A DNA stretch of 64,000 nucleotides from Lotus japonicus (taxonomy: Eukaryota > Streptophyta > Magnoliopsida > Fabales > Fabaceae): the NCBI RefSeq assembly GCF_012489685.1, contig NC_080043.1:4714501-4778500 (forward strand), in the 5' to 3' direction. Positions 21,701 through 32,700 of this stretch are shown here, one piece after another. Position 1 is the stretch's first letter. Each line of letters opens with the position of its first letter. The translations under genes were made by a program, and so were the position numbers. Under the pieces are notes generated by a model. It made no database searches, was not told where the DNA came from, and was given only the letters and a program-made list of their open reading frames with translations.

Positions 21701-22236
21701 CACCATCCTCCTTGAAAGCTAATGCTGAGACCTCTTTGTTGCAATTGTCCTACACTTAGCAAATTATTCTTCAGATCAGGGATAAAGTAAACCTCAGTTA
21801 TGACTTGGTTTAATCCTCCCACTTGCAATTTAACACTTCCTTTCCCTTTCACAAGCATTCTGGAATCATCTCTCAGTTTGACAGTTGTGGTAAAATCTTC
21901 ATCAAGATCATGAAACCATTCCTTAGTTCCACACATATGATTGCTACATCCAGAATCCAAGAACCATACTTTGCCTTTAGTGGATTCTTCTTCTGCATCT
22001 GTATGTGCCATTAGCAATAGCTCTTCTTCATCATCGTTCATTTCTGCATAGTTGGCACTTTCTTCCCAGCTTGGACATTCATACTGAAGATGACCCAGTT
22101 TGTGACATCTGTAGCATTCCATATTCTCTTTATTGAAGGAGTTTCTTCCTCTCCCTCTACCAGTTCTGCCAAATCTTCCTCTGCCCCTTCCTCCTGTTCT
22201 ACCACCAGAATTAGTCACCTTCAAGGCTTGTTCCTC
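18799..22236 (-). CDS. pol: Copia Pol polyprotein (PR-INT-RT-RNase H)
   Basis: An open frame of about 1145 codons ends in TAA at 18801-18799. In order it shows a Gly/Arg-rich stretch and CCHC knuckle (CYRCHKLGHLQYECP), which formally belong to gag. Then come the aspartic protease (WFLDSGCSNHMCG), the integrase zinc-binding region (LWHRRYGHLG, CDSCCKGK) and DDE core (HSDICGP, TDRGGEF, NGVAERKNRT). The reverse transcriptase (VKWIYKTKYNEKG, VFAPVARWDT, YVDDLIFTG) and RNase H (TDSDYAGD, STTEAEF, RSKHIDVRYH) follow. It is in the same frame as gag and separated from it by one stop at 22239-22237. The enzymatic region looks intact. The copia lineage was not assigned. Confidence 0.95.
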   Translation of the reverse strand, partial: EEQALKVTNSGGRTGGRGRGRFGRTGRGRGRNSFNKENMECYRCHKLGHLQYECPSWEESANYAEMNDDEEELLLMAHTDAEEESTKGKVWFLDSGCSNHMCGTKEWFHDLDEDFTTTVKLRDDSRMLVKGKGSVKLQVGGLNQVITEVYFIPDLKNNLLSVGQLQQRGLSISFQGGWCRVYHPAKGLIMQSKMSSNRMFAILASVLTPSCYKVTQDDVTNLWHRRYGHLGFSGLKILSQKTMVKGLPKLEASSKVCDSCCKGKQHRDPFPQQSTWRAHKKLQLIHSDICGPIQPESNSNKRYFITFIDDFSRKAWVYFLSEKSAALDTFKKFKAVVENECDKAIGCLRTDRGGEFTSTEFTEFCNQSGIKRQLTAAYTPQQNGVAERKNRTIMNMVRSMLVEKNVPKMFWPEAVNWAVYIQNRSPTVAVKNMTPEESWSVVKPSVHFFRIFGCTAHVHAPGVHKKKLDSRSIKCVLLGVSEESKAYRLFDPLQQRIITSRDVVFDEENKWDWSGEKESSSDLVDLGEEEKRNDQVAQVAPIANQSDQTMEVSSIQAAATSNSTQAEQAAATTSTPCRAIDSTVSSEMQGTGEGRSARGKRNVTQPNWMREFVSGEELDSEEEGFSFSVLCSSTDPVSFQEAVGDEKWRTTMDNEIEAIERNKTWDLVPLPAGSKSIGVKWIYKTKYNEKGEIEKHKARLVAKGYAQQYGIDFTEVFAPVARWDTIRTILAVAAIRGWSVFQLDVKSAFLHGEIGETVYVDQPLGYQKKGEEDKVYKLKKALYGLKQAPRAWYSKIESYFLKEEFTKCPSKHTLFVKNGNDGKLLIVSVYVDDLIFTGNSVYMFEEFKKSMEREFAMSDLGKMSYFLGVEVVHNSRGIFISQGKYAKEVLERFGMSNSTPVHNPVVPGSKLSKQGCGIEVDSTEYKQMVGSLMYLTATRPDLMFAVSLVSRYMEKPTMQHLQAVKRIMRYLKGTSELEIFYDRRGEGNLIAFTDSDYAGDLDDRRSTSGYVFLLGTGPVAWSSKKQAVVSLSTTEAEFIAAASCACQCIWLRRILDKLGFTQSKCSRIFCDNSSAIKLSKNPVLHGRSKHIDVRYHFLRDLVKEGKIELVHCSSEEQVSDIMTKALKVATFVKLRNELGVCSLAK

Positions 22237-22857
22237 TTATTTATAGCCTTTCATCCTCTGCTCATGAACCAAGAGACTACTTTGCAACTGATCAACAGTG
22301 ACGGTATCCACATTGTTGGATTCCTCAATAGAGCACACAACATAGTTAAATCTTTCGGTCATTGACCTCAAGATTTTCTCTACAATCATGGTCTCTGTCA
22401 CAGATTCACCTTGAATCTTCATCTTATTCACAATTACTAAGGTTCTTGCAAAGTAATCATTGACAGACTCACCTTCTTTCATGCCAAGAACCTCAAATTC
22501 ACGCCTGAGAGCTTGCAGTTGAGCCCTCTTCACCTTGCTAGAACCCTGATACTTCATCCTCATCGAATCCCAGATGTCTTTTGCTGTATCTTTGCACAAG
22601 ATTGTCTCCATAATGCTTCTCTCAATGGCCTGAAACAAGTAATTCTTGGCCTTGAGATCCTTCAGCTTCAGATCCTCATGAGTCTTGGTTTGTTCAGGGG
22701 TTGGATTTGGTTGCAGAGCCGGCACTCCTCCTTCAATCAGCCCCCAATACTCCTTTGATCTCAGCAAATTCTCCATAAGCATGGCCCAATGATCATAGAA
22801 GCCATCGAATTTCGGTACCGAAGGTTGAAGAAAGTTCGATTCCTTCGATTCTGCCAT
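22237..22857 (-). CDS. gag: Copia Gag (UBN2-type), ended by an early TAA
   Basis: From the ATG at 22857 there are 206 codons to a TAA at 22239-22237. The region shows the plant copia capsid domain (FDGFYDHWAMLMENLL, CKDTAKDIWDSMRMKYQGS, LRREFEVLGMKEGESVNDYF). The zinc knuckle that normally ends Gag lies past the stop in the same frame. The stop may be a point mutation that kills this copy, or an expression device; the surrounding bases do not match the well-known plant readthrough context. The frame is open upstream of the ATG as well. Confidence 0.85.
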   Translation of the reverse strand: MAESKESNFLQPSVPKFDGFYDHWAMLMENLLRSKEYWGLIEGGVPALQPNPTPEQTKTHEDLKLKDLKAKNYLFQAIERSIMETILCKDTAKDIWDSMRMKYQGSSKVKRAQLQALRREFEVLGMKEGESVNDYFARTLVIVNKMKIQGESVTETMIVEKILRSMTERFNYVVCSIEESNNVDTVTVDQLQSSLLVHEQRMKGYK

Positions 22858-22996
22858 GAACGTTCTTCTTCCTTGCGCACCCTCCTTCTCTTCCTTCTGA
22901 TGATGAAATTCTTCTTCCTTCACGTTATCACCTTCCTTCTGGACTTCACTACACTCAAACGAAAACTGCGGTTTTCTGGTTCAGGCCCCTTACGGA

Positions 22997-23008
22997 GCTC
23001 TGATACCA
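22997..23008 (-). other. Primer binding site (initiator Met tRNA)
   Basis: On the minus strand TGGTATCAGAGC lies two bases inside the 5' LTR. It is the standard copia complement to the 3' end of tRNA-iMet. Confidence 0.95.
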
Positions 23009-23010
23009 AT

Positions 23011-23204
23011 TGTAGAAAGACTCACAAAGCAAACTCAATGAAAAGTGATTTCTCTGTAAACTGAATTTCATATCATTCAACTAACAATACAAGTATTTAT
23101 ACAGTACATACACAATACTAACAAAACCATACCCAACAACTAAATGGGCCTTTGAGCAGCCCATACTACCAAGCTTACAAGGCCCAAACTCAATACATCT
23201 AACA
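23011..23204 (-). repeat. 5' LTR of the copia element
   Basis: 194 bp, identical to 18567-18760. It carries the element promoter, oriented leftward toward the UGT gene and therefore antisense to it. Confidence 0.95.
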
Positions 23205-23209
23205 TATAT

Positions 23210-25306
23210 ATGATTCATTCACACTAATCAAAAGTGGAAATATGTTATGAGAGATATCTTTAACTAAGAAGAGAGATATAAGAAAAAAACATGAACTTGT
23301 AATGGAGTGAAAAATAAAATAAATGTGAATGAATCGTATATGCGTAGAGGTGTAGCATGAAATGAAGTACTTGTTTGCATTAAATTTGTGTTAAATAAAG
23401 GTGTCTTTGATTTATAGACACTTAAGACCTGTTTGATTCTGTTTTTATTTTATTATTTTTGAAAACTGTTTCATAAGTCAATTTTATAAAATTGTTTTTG
23501 AGAAGAAAGTAAATAAAAAACCTGTTTAATTATTCTATTTTGAAAACTGTTTTGAGAATAAAAACACACAAAAAATCTGTCTGGTAAATTTGATTTTAAA
23601 GCATGTTTCGAAAATTATAAATTGGAAAACTTGTTTGATTGAATAGTTTTTTAGTTATGAATTTATTAAATTAAAAGAGAAATATACTCTATCTCTTTCA
23701 AAATAATATCTTTCAGTTAATTTTTTTTAACCATGTATCTCTGTAGTTAATTATTGTGAGATTAATCTCTCGTTTTACTATATGCACATTAAATGTAGGA
23801 GGCTGACTAATAAGTTTTTTTTCATTCGTTAGAAATCAAACTCTCAATCACTTAAATAAGAGACGAAGTTGTTTTAATTTCCAATTGTCACCAAAAAAAT
23901 AAGAGACGAAGTGGTGAACTACTATATCAACCCACTTAATTACATATTTTAGTTAAATGCAACCAACTTATTAACATATACACGCCCCATTTAAAAAAAA
24001 AATCTACCAAATAATTCATTGACTTTTCAACATGTTATCTAACTTCACCTTGGTCTGAATTAAATATTTTCCACCAAAAGATATACCTCATTTTATATAC
24101 TTCAATTATAGGATCACGATTTCAACCACAAGACCAAAAAGAAGTCACTTGCCCCATGTAGAATCATAGGATTTCAAATGAAAAGTTGTTCTCCGTGTTT
24201 GTCCCGAGTTTTGAAATAAAAAACCAAAACTGAAAAAAAAAACATATTAAAAAAAAATATTTTATTTTAGTTGTTCTCTATTTTTTGTTCTAAAAGCTAA
24301 AAAACTGAAACTGTTTTTGGAACAATGGTATTAAAACACTTAGAGCATCTTCGATACTAGTTTTTTGATGTGAATTCTTAAATTAAGTACTAAGAACTAG
24401 GTTATTCAGCATGACTGATGTGAAGTTTTTAGTTTTTAAAAATAAGAACCAGTTCTTATTTAAGCAATTTTACTTTATGAGTTCTTAGCATAAAAAAAAT
24501 TCTCTCTCATCTAAATGCTTTATTACTTTATAATTTTTTATTTTATTGTTTTATGAAAATAAAAATAAAAATAATGTGGTGTGGTGGGACCAGATAAATA
24601 GTGCTGATAAGTCAAAGTTAAGAACTTGTGGTTAGAGCGAAATATGCAAAAGTTGCTGAGAGTTGCTTAGAACACATGTGGCAGTACAAGCCCACGTGAA
24701 TAACGCGTATATCGAACAAGTTTTTAAGTTTTTTTTTTATTTTTAGTTTTTAAAAACAGAAATCAAACATACTCTTAAACTCTTTTTTTTATAGTCTCCT
24801 AATATACAAACAAAATATTGTATAAGATTGCACAACCTCAAAATGACCCCTCTTGAACCAATTACGTGCTTTTTTTTTTTGTTTTAGTTTGGCCCAAACC
24901 AAATAATCAATAGTACCCTACCCCTGAATTCTTCCACAGCCTCCTTGCCCTCTGTCACAACCACCGCCATGGCCACCAAATCTTCTCCCCACCGATCACC
25001 ACCACTCTCTTCCTCCACCTCCTCTCCACCACTCTCCCTCCCCCATATATCATTGAACCCTAATCATAGTGATGTTAATTTATACTACAATTCTTTTTAA
25101 AATCTAGTACAATTTTATTTGTATTTTGGGAACTTAAGTTGCCCAAGTATATTTTTTTTAAGTTGTATCATGGATAAGACTGAGAAATAAATGTGCTTTT
25201 ATATGTGTCGGGTTTTAAAGTCTCGTACCATAAAAGCATAACAGTTGTACTGGATTTTTAATACCCGCTCGCTTAACTATGAAGAAGCAATATCTTAGAA
25301 AATTAG
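23210..25306. other. AT-rich intergenic region, no host gene seen
   Basis: About 2.1 kb of strongly AT-rich sequence without usable open frames. It includes a possible large Tourist-like element (listed separately) and, near 24950-25045, a short C-rich Ser/Pro-coding-like stretch without clear start or domain. Confidence 0.45.
23426..24775. mobile_element. Possible PIF/Harbinger-like non-autonomous element
   Basis: The left end GACCTGTTTGATTCTGTTTTT resembles the inverted right end AGAGTATGTTTGATTTCTGT. TTAA stands on both sides (23422-23425 and 24775-24778). The interior repeats TTTGAAAACTGTTT phrases. The ends are imperfect and no transposase is seen. Confidence 0.4.
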
Positions 25307-25315
25307 GTGAAAATT

Positions 25316-26234
25316 GGGTTGTCTAAATGACCCATGGTAAAATTTGGGTTAAATAACCCATTGTCTAGGTGGACCAATCACATTTAAGATAAATTTGTTG
25401 AATTTTTTAAATTTCATTTATTAATTGATTTAGGGTTAAATATGTTTTTGTCCCTGATTTATATAAATAAATCTAAAATGGTACCTGAAAAAAAAACACA
25501 GGTTTTAGTCCTTAAAATTAATTTTCACATCTATTTCGGTGCCTCCAAAATTTATTTCATTAAATTTAGTCCTTCTCTCCTCATAGTTATTTCAAAACCT
25601 AGAAATTTATATCTCACCCAAAACTCAAAGAATGCAGCCATGGGATTCTTAGCTCACTTGGTTTCATGTTGTTGTGTTCTTAAAATTGAAATATAGAATA
25701 ATGAATTTGGCAAATGATTTTTATGTTTCGTGAATTCATGTTTGCTTTGCTTCATGTAGATCTCTATAAAATCAAATCTTCTCATGTTTTGAGCATGAGA
25801 TATATACTTCAACAGTTCAACAGTTACTTGCAAAGGATATAAAATCGAATTTGCTGTGTTTCATATTCTTCCTCTTTATTGGATGAATTTATGGATTTCG
25901 ATATAAATTTGTGGGTTTTGAAATGATTATGAAGGAAGAATGACTAAATTTAATGGAAGAAATTTTGGAGGGACCGAAATTGTCACATACGTTTTATGAC
26001 ATTATAAGGATCATTTTAGATTAAATCAAAAAATTCAAGGACTAAAACTTTTGTGTTTTTTTAGGTACTATTTTATATTTGTGTGTATAAGTTAGGGACT
26101 AAAAACACATTTAACCTAAATAAATTAATAAATAAAATATAAGAAATTCAACCAATTTATCTTAAATGTGAATGGTCCACCTAAACCATGGGTTATTTAA
26201 CCCAAATTTCACCGTGGGTCATTTAGACAACCCC
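25316..26234. mobile_element. MULE-type element with about 190-bp inverted repeats and 9-bp target duplication
   Basis: The left arm (25316 to about 25510) and right arm (about 26040-26234) are inverted copies. They start GGGTTGTCTAAATGACCCA, include GGTTAAATATGTTTTTGTCCCT, and continue to GGTACCT-like text. The 9-bp sequence GTGAAAATT flanks the element at 25307-25315 and 26235-26243. Long TIRs with a 9-bp duplication are typical of Mutator-like elements. It is 919 bp, with no transposase. Confidence 0.85.
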
Positions 26235-26311
26235 GTGAAAATTGGGTTGGTGGGAGGTTTTTTTTTTAAGTTAACCTCTTGCCCAGTTTTCAATACACAT
26301 TGTTGCTATTT

Positions 26312-26733
26312 TTTTAGGGCAGGTGCACATTAGATGGACCTTTTTTTTAAAGGAAAATAAAACAAACAACTAAGCCAAAGAATCTTACAGCAAGAGTGGA
26401 ATCCAGCTAGAGGAAGGTTGGCTCCAGACTCGCTGTGGCACACCATCCCTCGCCGCTTGACAGGCCAAATGATCTGCAACTATATTCCTATCGCGGGGCG
26501 TTTGTAACAACATAACGTGCCAGTCCCACTTTAACATGTTTCTCACTCTGAGAATTTCCTCCCTTGCCTAAAATTGATCCACCTCACCATTTGCCTGAAG
26601 CACATCCACCACACTTGCACAATCAGTGCAACATAGCACATCACGATAGCCTTGGTCCCAACTATGTTGCAGGCCTAGTTCAACCGCAAGTACCTCAGCC
26701 AAGAACACTGATTCCGTGCTGTGGAACGCCGGT
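26312..26733 (-). mobile_element. LINE fragment with RNase H coding remnant
   Basis: On the minus strand, from about 26733 to 26390, the broken frame reads like a plant LINE RNase H (LAEVLAVELGLQ, then a DRNIVADHLAC-type end) with several stops. T runs at the left mark the A tail. A 29-bp sequence starting CCAGTTTTC and ending GTTGCTATTT occurs at 26283-26311 and 26734-26762 with two mismatches, consistent with a long, old target duplication. Confidence 0.75.
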
Positions 26734-26762
26734 CCAGTTTTCCATACCCATTGTTGCTATTT

Positions 26763-27390
26763 GCTAAGGCTATTCATAGAGTGGATAAATAGAATAGTTC
26801 AAATAAAACCAATCAAATTAGTTCATATTATAATTAATTCGGTTCATTTCAAAATTAATTAGATATACATGCTCAATTTTTTCAGAAGATAATTGAAGTT
26901 TCACTTTTTTTATCAATTAGATTCACTTTACAAACACCATGGTCATAACAATAAAAATAAAACTGATGAAAAAGTAAAATTTGTATGAATTATTTACAAA
27001 AAAAATATCCCCAGAAAAGAAAAACAATGTCTTCTACAGGGTGCACTAATAACAAATTTATACTTTAGTAAGTACGACTGGAATTTTAGGCAAGGCCAAA
27101 TGAACTATATACATGATCAGACAAATTTTACTAATATCCAATGGAAAACAATATCTTCAAGAAAAGCTCTGAACGAATTAACATGATAGGTTAGATCACA
27201 AAGAAAAAAGTTGATATATGACGACTAAAGTCTCTTTAATTCAATTGCTGCAGTTGGAAGTACTAGAAGAACTGCATTGAAATTTCATGGTCAACCAAAA
27301 TTATATATTAAATCTCAAAAATTATATATAACCGCCGCTTCAGCGCCAAAAAATTTCAAGGCAATCCAAGCTTAAGTATGAAACAAAATC
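26763..27390. other. 3' flank of the ePHD/AAA gene
   Basis: AT-rich, with no gene seen. The last 200-300 bases before the stop codon (minus strand) should hold its 3' UTR and polyadenylation signals, which I cannot place reliably. Confidence 0.4.
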
Positions 27391-28667
27391 TCAATCAAAA
27401 GGGCGCTTTGTCATTACTACCAACTCTCTTGCAGAACAGAGGCAAAAGGTCTCAAATTTACAGTGAAGAGAGACATCATTGTCTGGGTCCATATGAATTA
27501 GTACACCATCTCTGAAAATAAATTTAAAATCAAGCTTCAGTGACTCGTTCGGAGCTATGTCTTTGCCTGCAGCTGTATGAGGGCTTGTTGAGTGAGAAAT
27601 ACATTCAGCTGGCAATCCTGGGTCTCTGGGATGACAAGCTCTCAGGTCGGAACAGTCAAGAGATGCTCCATTCCGTTCATGACTTGAGGTTTTATCTGAT
27701 GAAACACTGAAATCTTTGGCCAAGTAAAAATTTCTAACTGCGGAAATAAGATCCACAGACAATGATGCCACAGCATCATGGACATCTTCCACTGTACAAT
27801 GGCTATTATTCAACCCACATTCTTGAACAAGTAATTTCCGAGTCAAATTATAGAGACTGGATAGACATTGAGGGCAACATTGATACAAACAAATAACCCC
27901 AGATTCAGCAGGATCACTTCCCTTGATTGGAGGGACATTAATGTCTATAACATTATCATCTTTACCACAGTTACCATTACTATATTTAGCACCAGTCTCA
28001 GCAGAGGACAAGCTGAGGGATGGGTTAGAGATTGTCCTGGAGTTACCAAGCTTAACCCCCTCTGGTTCACAGGCACTAATAAGACCATTTTCAGAAAGGG
28101 TAATAGAGGGAATGAATGTAGATTTACTCGAGACTTTTGACAACCCACATTCTCCATTTTCAGAAAGGGAAACAGAGGGAGTGAGTATGGATTCATTCAA
28201 GTCTTTCGCAGACCTGAATTCTCCACTCACCACTGCAAAATTTTCAGATGTTAGTGTTTGTTTCCCATTTTCCTGATTTATAGATTGTTCAACAGGTAGG
28301 TTTACAGCACAAGAGCTATTAAACTGCTTATCTGAAAAGGAATGGTTTTGAAGAGATCCTGTAGAACTTGCATTTATACTGACATGAGGAAGACTACTTA
28401 AATCATCATTTCGGTCATTCAAGGAAAGACATCCAGTTGTTTCAGCAGGAATTCCCTTGCAACTTCCGTCCTGCCTCTCTAAACCATCATCGCCCATAGG
28501 AACAACCAAATGACAATCCACGCCTTCGGCTTGGTGATCCCCAGATGTGAGATGGCTGCACCTAATATTTTCTGGCATAGCCTTTGTCACAAGTTCTGGG
28601 GAATCCTGCTCTAGACTGAAATGACCGAACCACTATTAGAGACAAGACAACAATATACACAATAGAG

Positions 28668-28721
<54 letters not shown>

Positions 28722-29697
28722 CAGGTAGGGGGGAGAGGGATACCTTAGCAATGAATAAGCCCAGTTATTGACCATATCTTCCAGATAAGCTACTTGCGAT
28801 AAAATGCGAAGATATTGATATCTGTCTTTCCCAGCTTGAATTTTTGCATTAACTTGTCCAACCAAAATCTCAAGAACATCACGTACCTGAAGGGAAACTT
28901 CCCTAACAGACGTGTAAGCACCTTTGTAAGCTGATAAACCAACAGCAACCAAGCCTCTGACTAATCCAGATCTTTCTTTGCTTTTTATGCCACTAGATAT
29001 ACAAGAAACCATGACCTTGTCTTGTGAATTACAAGGACGAATTATACAGGAATTAAAAGGCCAGCCCTTCCAGGGTCCACTTACATCAGCAGAAGGACCA
29101 TCTTTGAGTTTTGATGTGACCCAACAAAGTTCAGCAAAATGTGGGTATCGAAGAATTTGATACCCAAATGTAGATATTGCCAACAACAGGGTTGACTTTC
29201 CCTTCATTGACCTACTGTTGGGCGGGGCAGGAACTTTGGTAAATGATTCAGGACATTTATCCTCATTAACTGATCCAGTATTATTTCTTGTAAGTTCACC
29301 ATCTTTACAAACTCCAATTGAATCATAGGTTCTGTACCCCCTTTTGCCACTCGTATGACTATGAGATCTCTGATAAATAAACTGAATCTGCTGCTCAACT
29401 AAATTTCTCAACAGCTCTACTGCAGAATGTTGGATCACCGCCTCCCGATCAAATTTCCCATCAAAATGCAGAGAGAACTGAGGAATTGTCTGCTCCAAAG
29501 GAATTGAATGGTTGTATTTTGACTGATACGTTTGGAAGAATTTCTTTACTTTACATGGAAGTTGAGTATAAGGAACTTCTGAGGTAGCCTGTTGGCACAA
29601 GAGAAAAAGTAAATATAATGATGATCCAAAACTTGATATATGAGTTGGTACTTAAATCTCACAAGCTTCAGTGGAAGTCTCATCATCACAATTCATA

Positions 29698-29734
<37 letters not shown>

Positions 29735-32700
29735 TCCTTTCTCCTACCCCTTAATGGCACACAGCAATTGAGCTTCAGGAGATCATTTTATTTTGTGCAA
29801 GAACTTTTTTAATAAATAGCATAAAGATCAGGTTAATTTATCACAATGAATAGCCTATTATTTGTTCCATTGATGTTTCTTTTCTTCTGGATTGTTTGTC
29901 TTTTCCTTTTTATATTAAGAAGGAGCCTTTATCCTCTAAATTCTTTATCTCTACTCAACGGCTTTCTTCTTTTATAAATAATAAAAGAGAAAATCAATAA
30001 ACTGGTTATACAAAGGCTATCAATCACAGGCAAGATAAACATCCATACCAGAATTATCAGTGATGTCGACACACCAATGGACTCCACCTGCTCAATGAAT
30101 GACATCCAGGCATATGAAGCCCTTCCACTGGCTTTGTCTTGGGCCAGATCACCTGACTTGTCTTTCTCTACATTGAACATCTTTTCCTTCTCAGTAACTT
30201 GGCTTGGTTTAGAACAAGAGTTTGCCATCTCAGGAGATCGGCGATTTGTTGAGCAGGAATCGGTGTTTCTAGAAATTTGGACCTGTGTCTCTATAGCCCA
30301 CAAATCTATTCTTGGCATGAATACAACACATGATTGCATGCAAGCACATTTCGCTGCAACATGGAAATACAAGTGTTAAATTCAGACAGACCTGGCTATT
30401 CCTCATAAAGAGCTACTAATTCAATTTATTTGGAAGCCTGAGTTAAAAAATCACAACTTCATAAACATCAAACAATTTGTTCAAAGCTTATTTAATCTCT
30501 AGAGTTTTATAACAGGCAATATAATCTAGTCGATTGAGTTCCTCATAGTAGCTAGGTAAGATTCAAAACTTGCCTTATTAGTATATAATAAGAGAGTGAA
30601 GCTGGAAGTATAAGTGTTAGATACAATGCAGCATTTCATCATACATGAATGGAAGTGAACATATAGAGAAAATTATGAAGGATTATTGTCTTTAATCTAT
30701 GTATTTGATTGTAGGACTAAAAAAATGAGTACATAGAATACTTAAGGGGGTTTGAAAGCAGATAAAAAGGATACCACATGGGTTCTGTTAATCAGTCATA
30801 AGACTTCATCATATTTTAGGCTCTGTGACCAACAATTAGAATGCTAACAACAAAATTAGGAGAGAGAAGAAGTACTTAATATTTGTGCAATCCCTTGTAC
30901 TACATCTCCATGACCTTCTTGAGAAATAGTTGCCATATCAACCTTCTGAATTCCAACATTTCCATTAAAGCAGTAAAGAAGGCAAGATGCAAGATGTCTT
31001 TGACCAGATCTGGGATTTCCAGCAATCAATACACGAAATCCTGATTTGTTAGGCAATGCAAATGATAAACCACTGCGCATGCCAACGCGGTGCTTTATAG
31101 AGGGTTCAAATTTCATCATGTTATCATCAGTATCATCTACACCATCAAGAGATCCAGCAAAACCACCATCCGCAGACAAAATTCCAGAACAAGCGAGCTG
31201 CCTCTCTAGCTCGGCAGCAATATTTGTTTCTTCGAGAAACTTATCAACATGCAACCACCAGTGATCAATAGGCATTTTCTTTTTATCTAATGCAGCAATC
31301 ATGACATTCTTAATCATTGTTACAGCTCTAGATATAGGAGGAGGCAACCATACACGTTCATCAAGAAAAAGAGATATGAGAAGAGTGCATAATGACCGTA
31401 ACAAACACGGAACAAGGTGGATGGGAAGAGGGGAGCACTTTACATCATTAGCAGCATTTCCAGCTTCTCTCTGGGAGCATGGTGGTGGGGAACACGATAA
31501 AGCCTCCAACCAATCCCTCTCCTCCACCACAAATGATGGAAGAGGAAGATTCCTACAGCCAGAATTTTTCTCTTGTGCAGCAGATAGCACTTCTTGCAAA
31601 GGGAAATTCCTCTTCAAAGCATTAATTGCCGCTTGAGTACAGAGAGCCTGGAGATCAGTACCAGCAAAGCCAGGAGTTTTTCTTGCAATCCACTCGAGCA
31701 AGGATCCGTTAATTGGTTTTGGCCATCTCTTTGTGTGTAGTGATAGAATAGCAGCTCTGTCCTTAACTGATGGCAATGGAAAATAAATTTCACGATCAAA
31801 TCTTCCTGGGCGCCGAAGTGCTGGGTCAACAGCGTCAGGGCGATTTGTTGCACCAATTACTACAACTGAACCCCTAGATTTCAAACCATCTAACAGAGCA
31901 AGTAATGTTGACACAACAGAACTATGTGTCTGATCTTGCTGCCTAGTCCGCACAGGTGCCAGTCCATCTATCTCATCAAAGAATATTATAGAAGGTTGGC
32001 ATCTTTCAGCAACCTGAAATAATAGTCTTAGTTGACGCTCAGCATCACCCACATATTTTCCCAAGCAATCTGCACCTTTGCGTGCAAAATATGCAATCCG
32101 TTTATCTCCAGAAGCACATGCACCTATCAATGCCCGGACCACTAAGGTTTTCCCAGTTCCAGGATATCCATGCAACAGAACACCTCTCGGGGGTGTGAGC
32201 CCTATATTATCAAAGAACTCAGGATATAGTAGAGGTAAAATAACAACTTCCTTCATACACTGGATGACATCTTTAAGCCCAGCAACAGATTCCCATCCCT
32301 GAAATGATTTATCGCTGGAAGAGTCTGAACAACCACCAATGTATACTGGCGCTATTCTCATTAGATCACGATGAAGTCTTTTATTCTCACGTTTCAAAAA
32401 TTCTTCATCCTCACCACAATTTTCTAACCATCTCTCTTCTGCTTCAATGTCCTTTTTCCAGGCATCGTTTGAAATCTTCCTCATCTTCATTTTCTTAGCC
32501 TTCAATTTCTTTATCCGGTCAAAATATTTATTACCGTGAGGTTGGAAGAGATGCCGATGATCTGTGCAGGCTATAAGAAATTTGCGATGATCAAAGATGC
32601 AAGCGTTTGCCCTTGCACAAGGCTGAAAAACAAACATAGCAAGTTAGTTCTGAAAAAGGTTGGCATAAAAGAAATTATTTTATTGTTTGTAAAATCTAAA

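Larger units (their letters stand above)
18567..23204 (-). mobile_element. Ty1/copia LTR retrotransposon with identical LTRs
   Basis: 4638 bp, transcribed on the minus strand. The two 194-bp LTRs (18567-18760 and 23011-23204) read identical base for base, start TG and end CA. The 5-bp target duplication TATAT flanks both sides (18562-18566 and 23205-23209). A primer site for initiator Met tRNA and a polypurine tract are present. The internal region has gag and pol in one frame, in the order protease, integrase, reverse transcriptase, RNase H, which defines copia. One in-frame TAA separates gag from pol; I see no other break. LTR identity points to a very recent insertion. Confidence 0.97.

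Noticed and set aside
20427..22365. Several plus-strand open frames of 60-90 codons inside the copia element
   Set aside because: They are antisense shadows of the pol frame and lack recognisable features.
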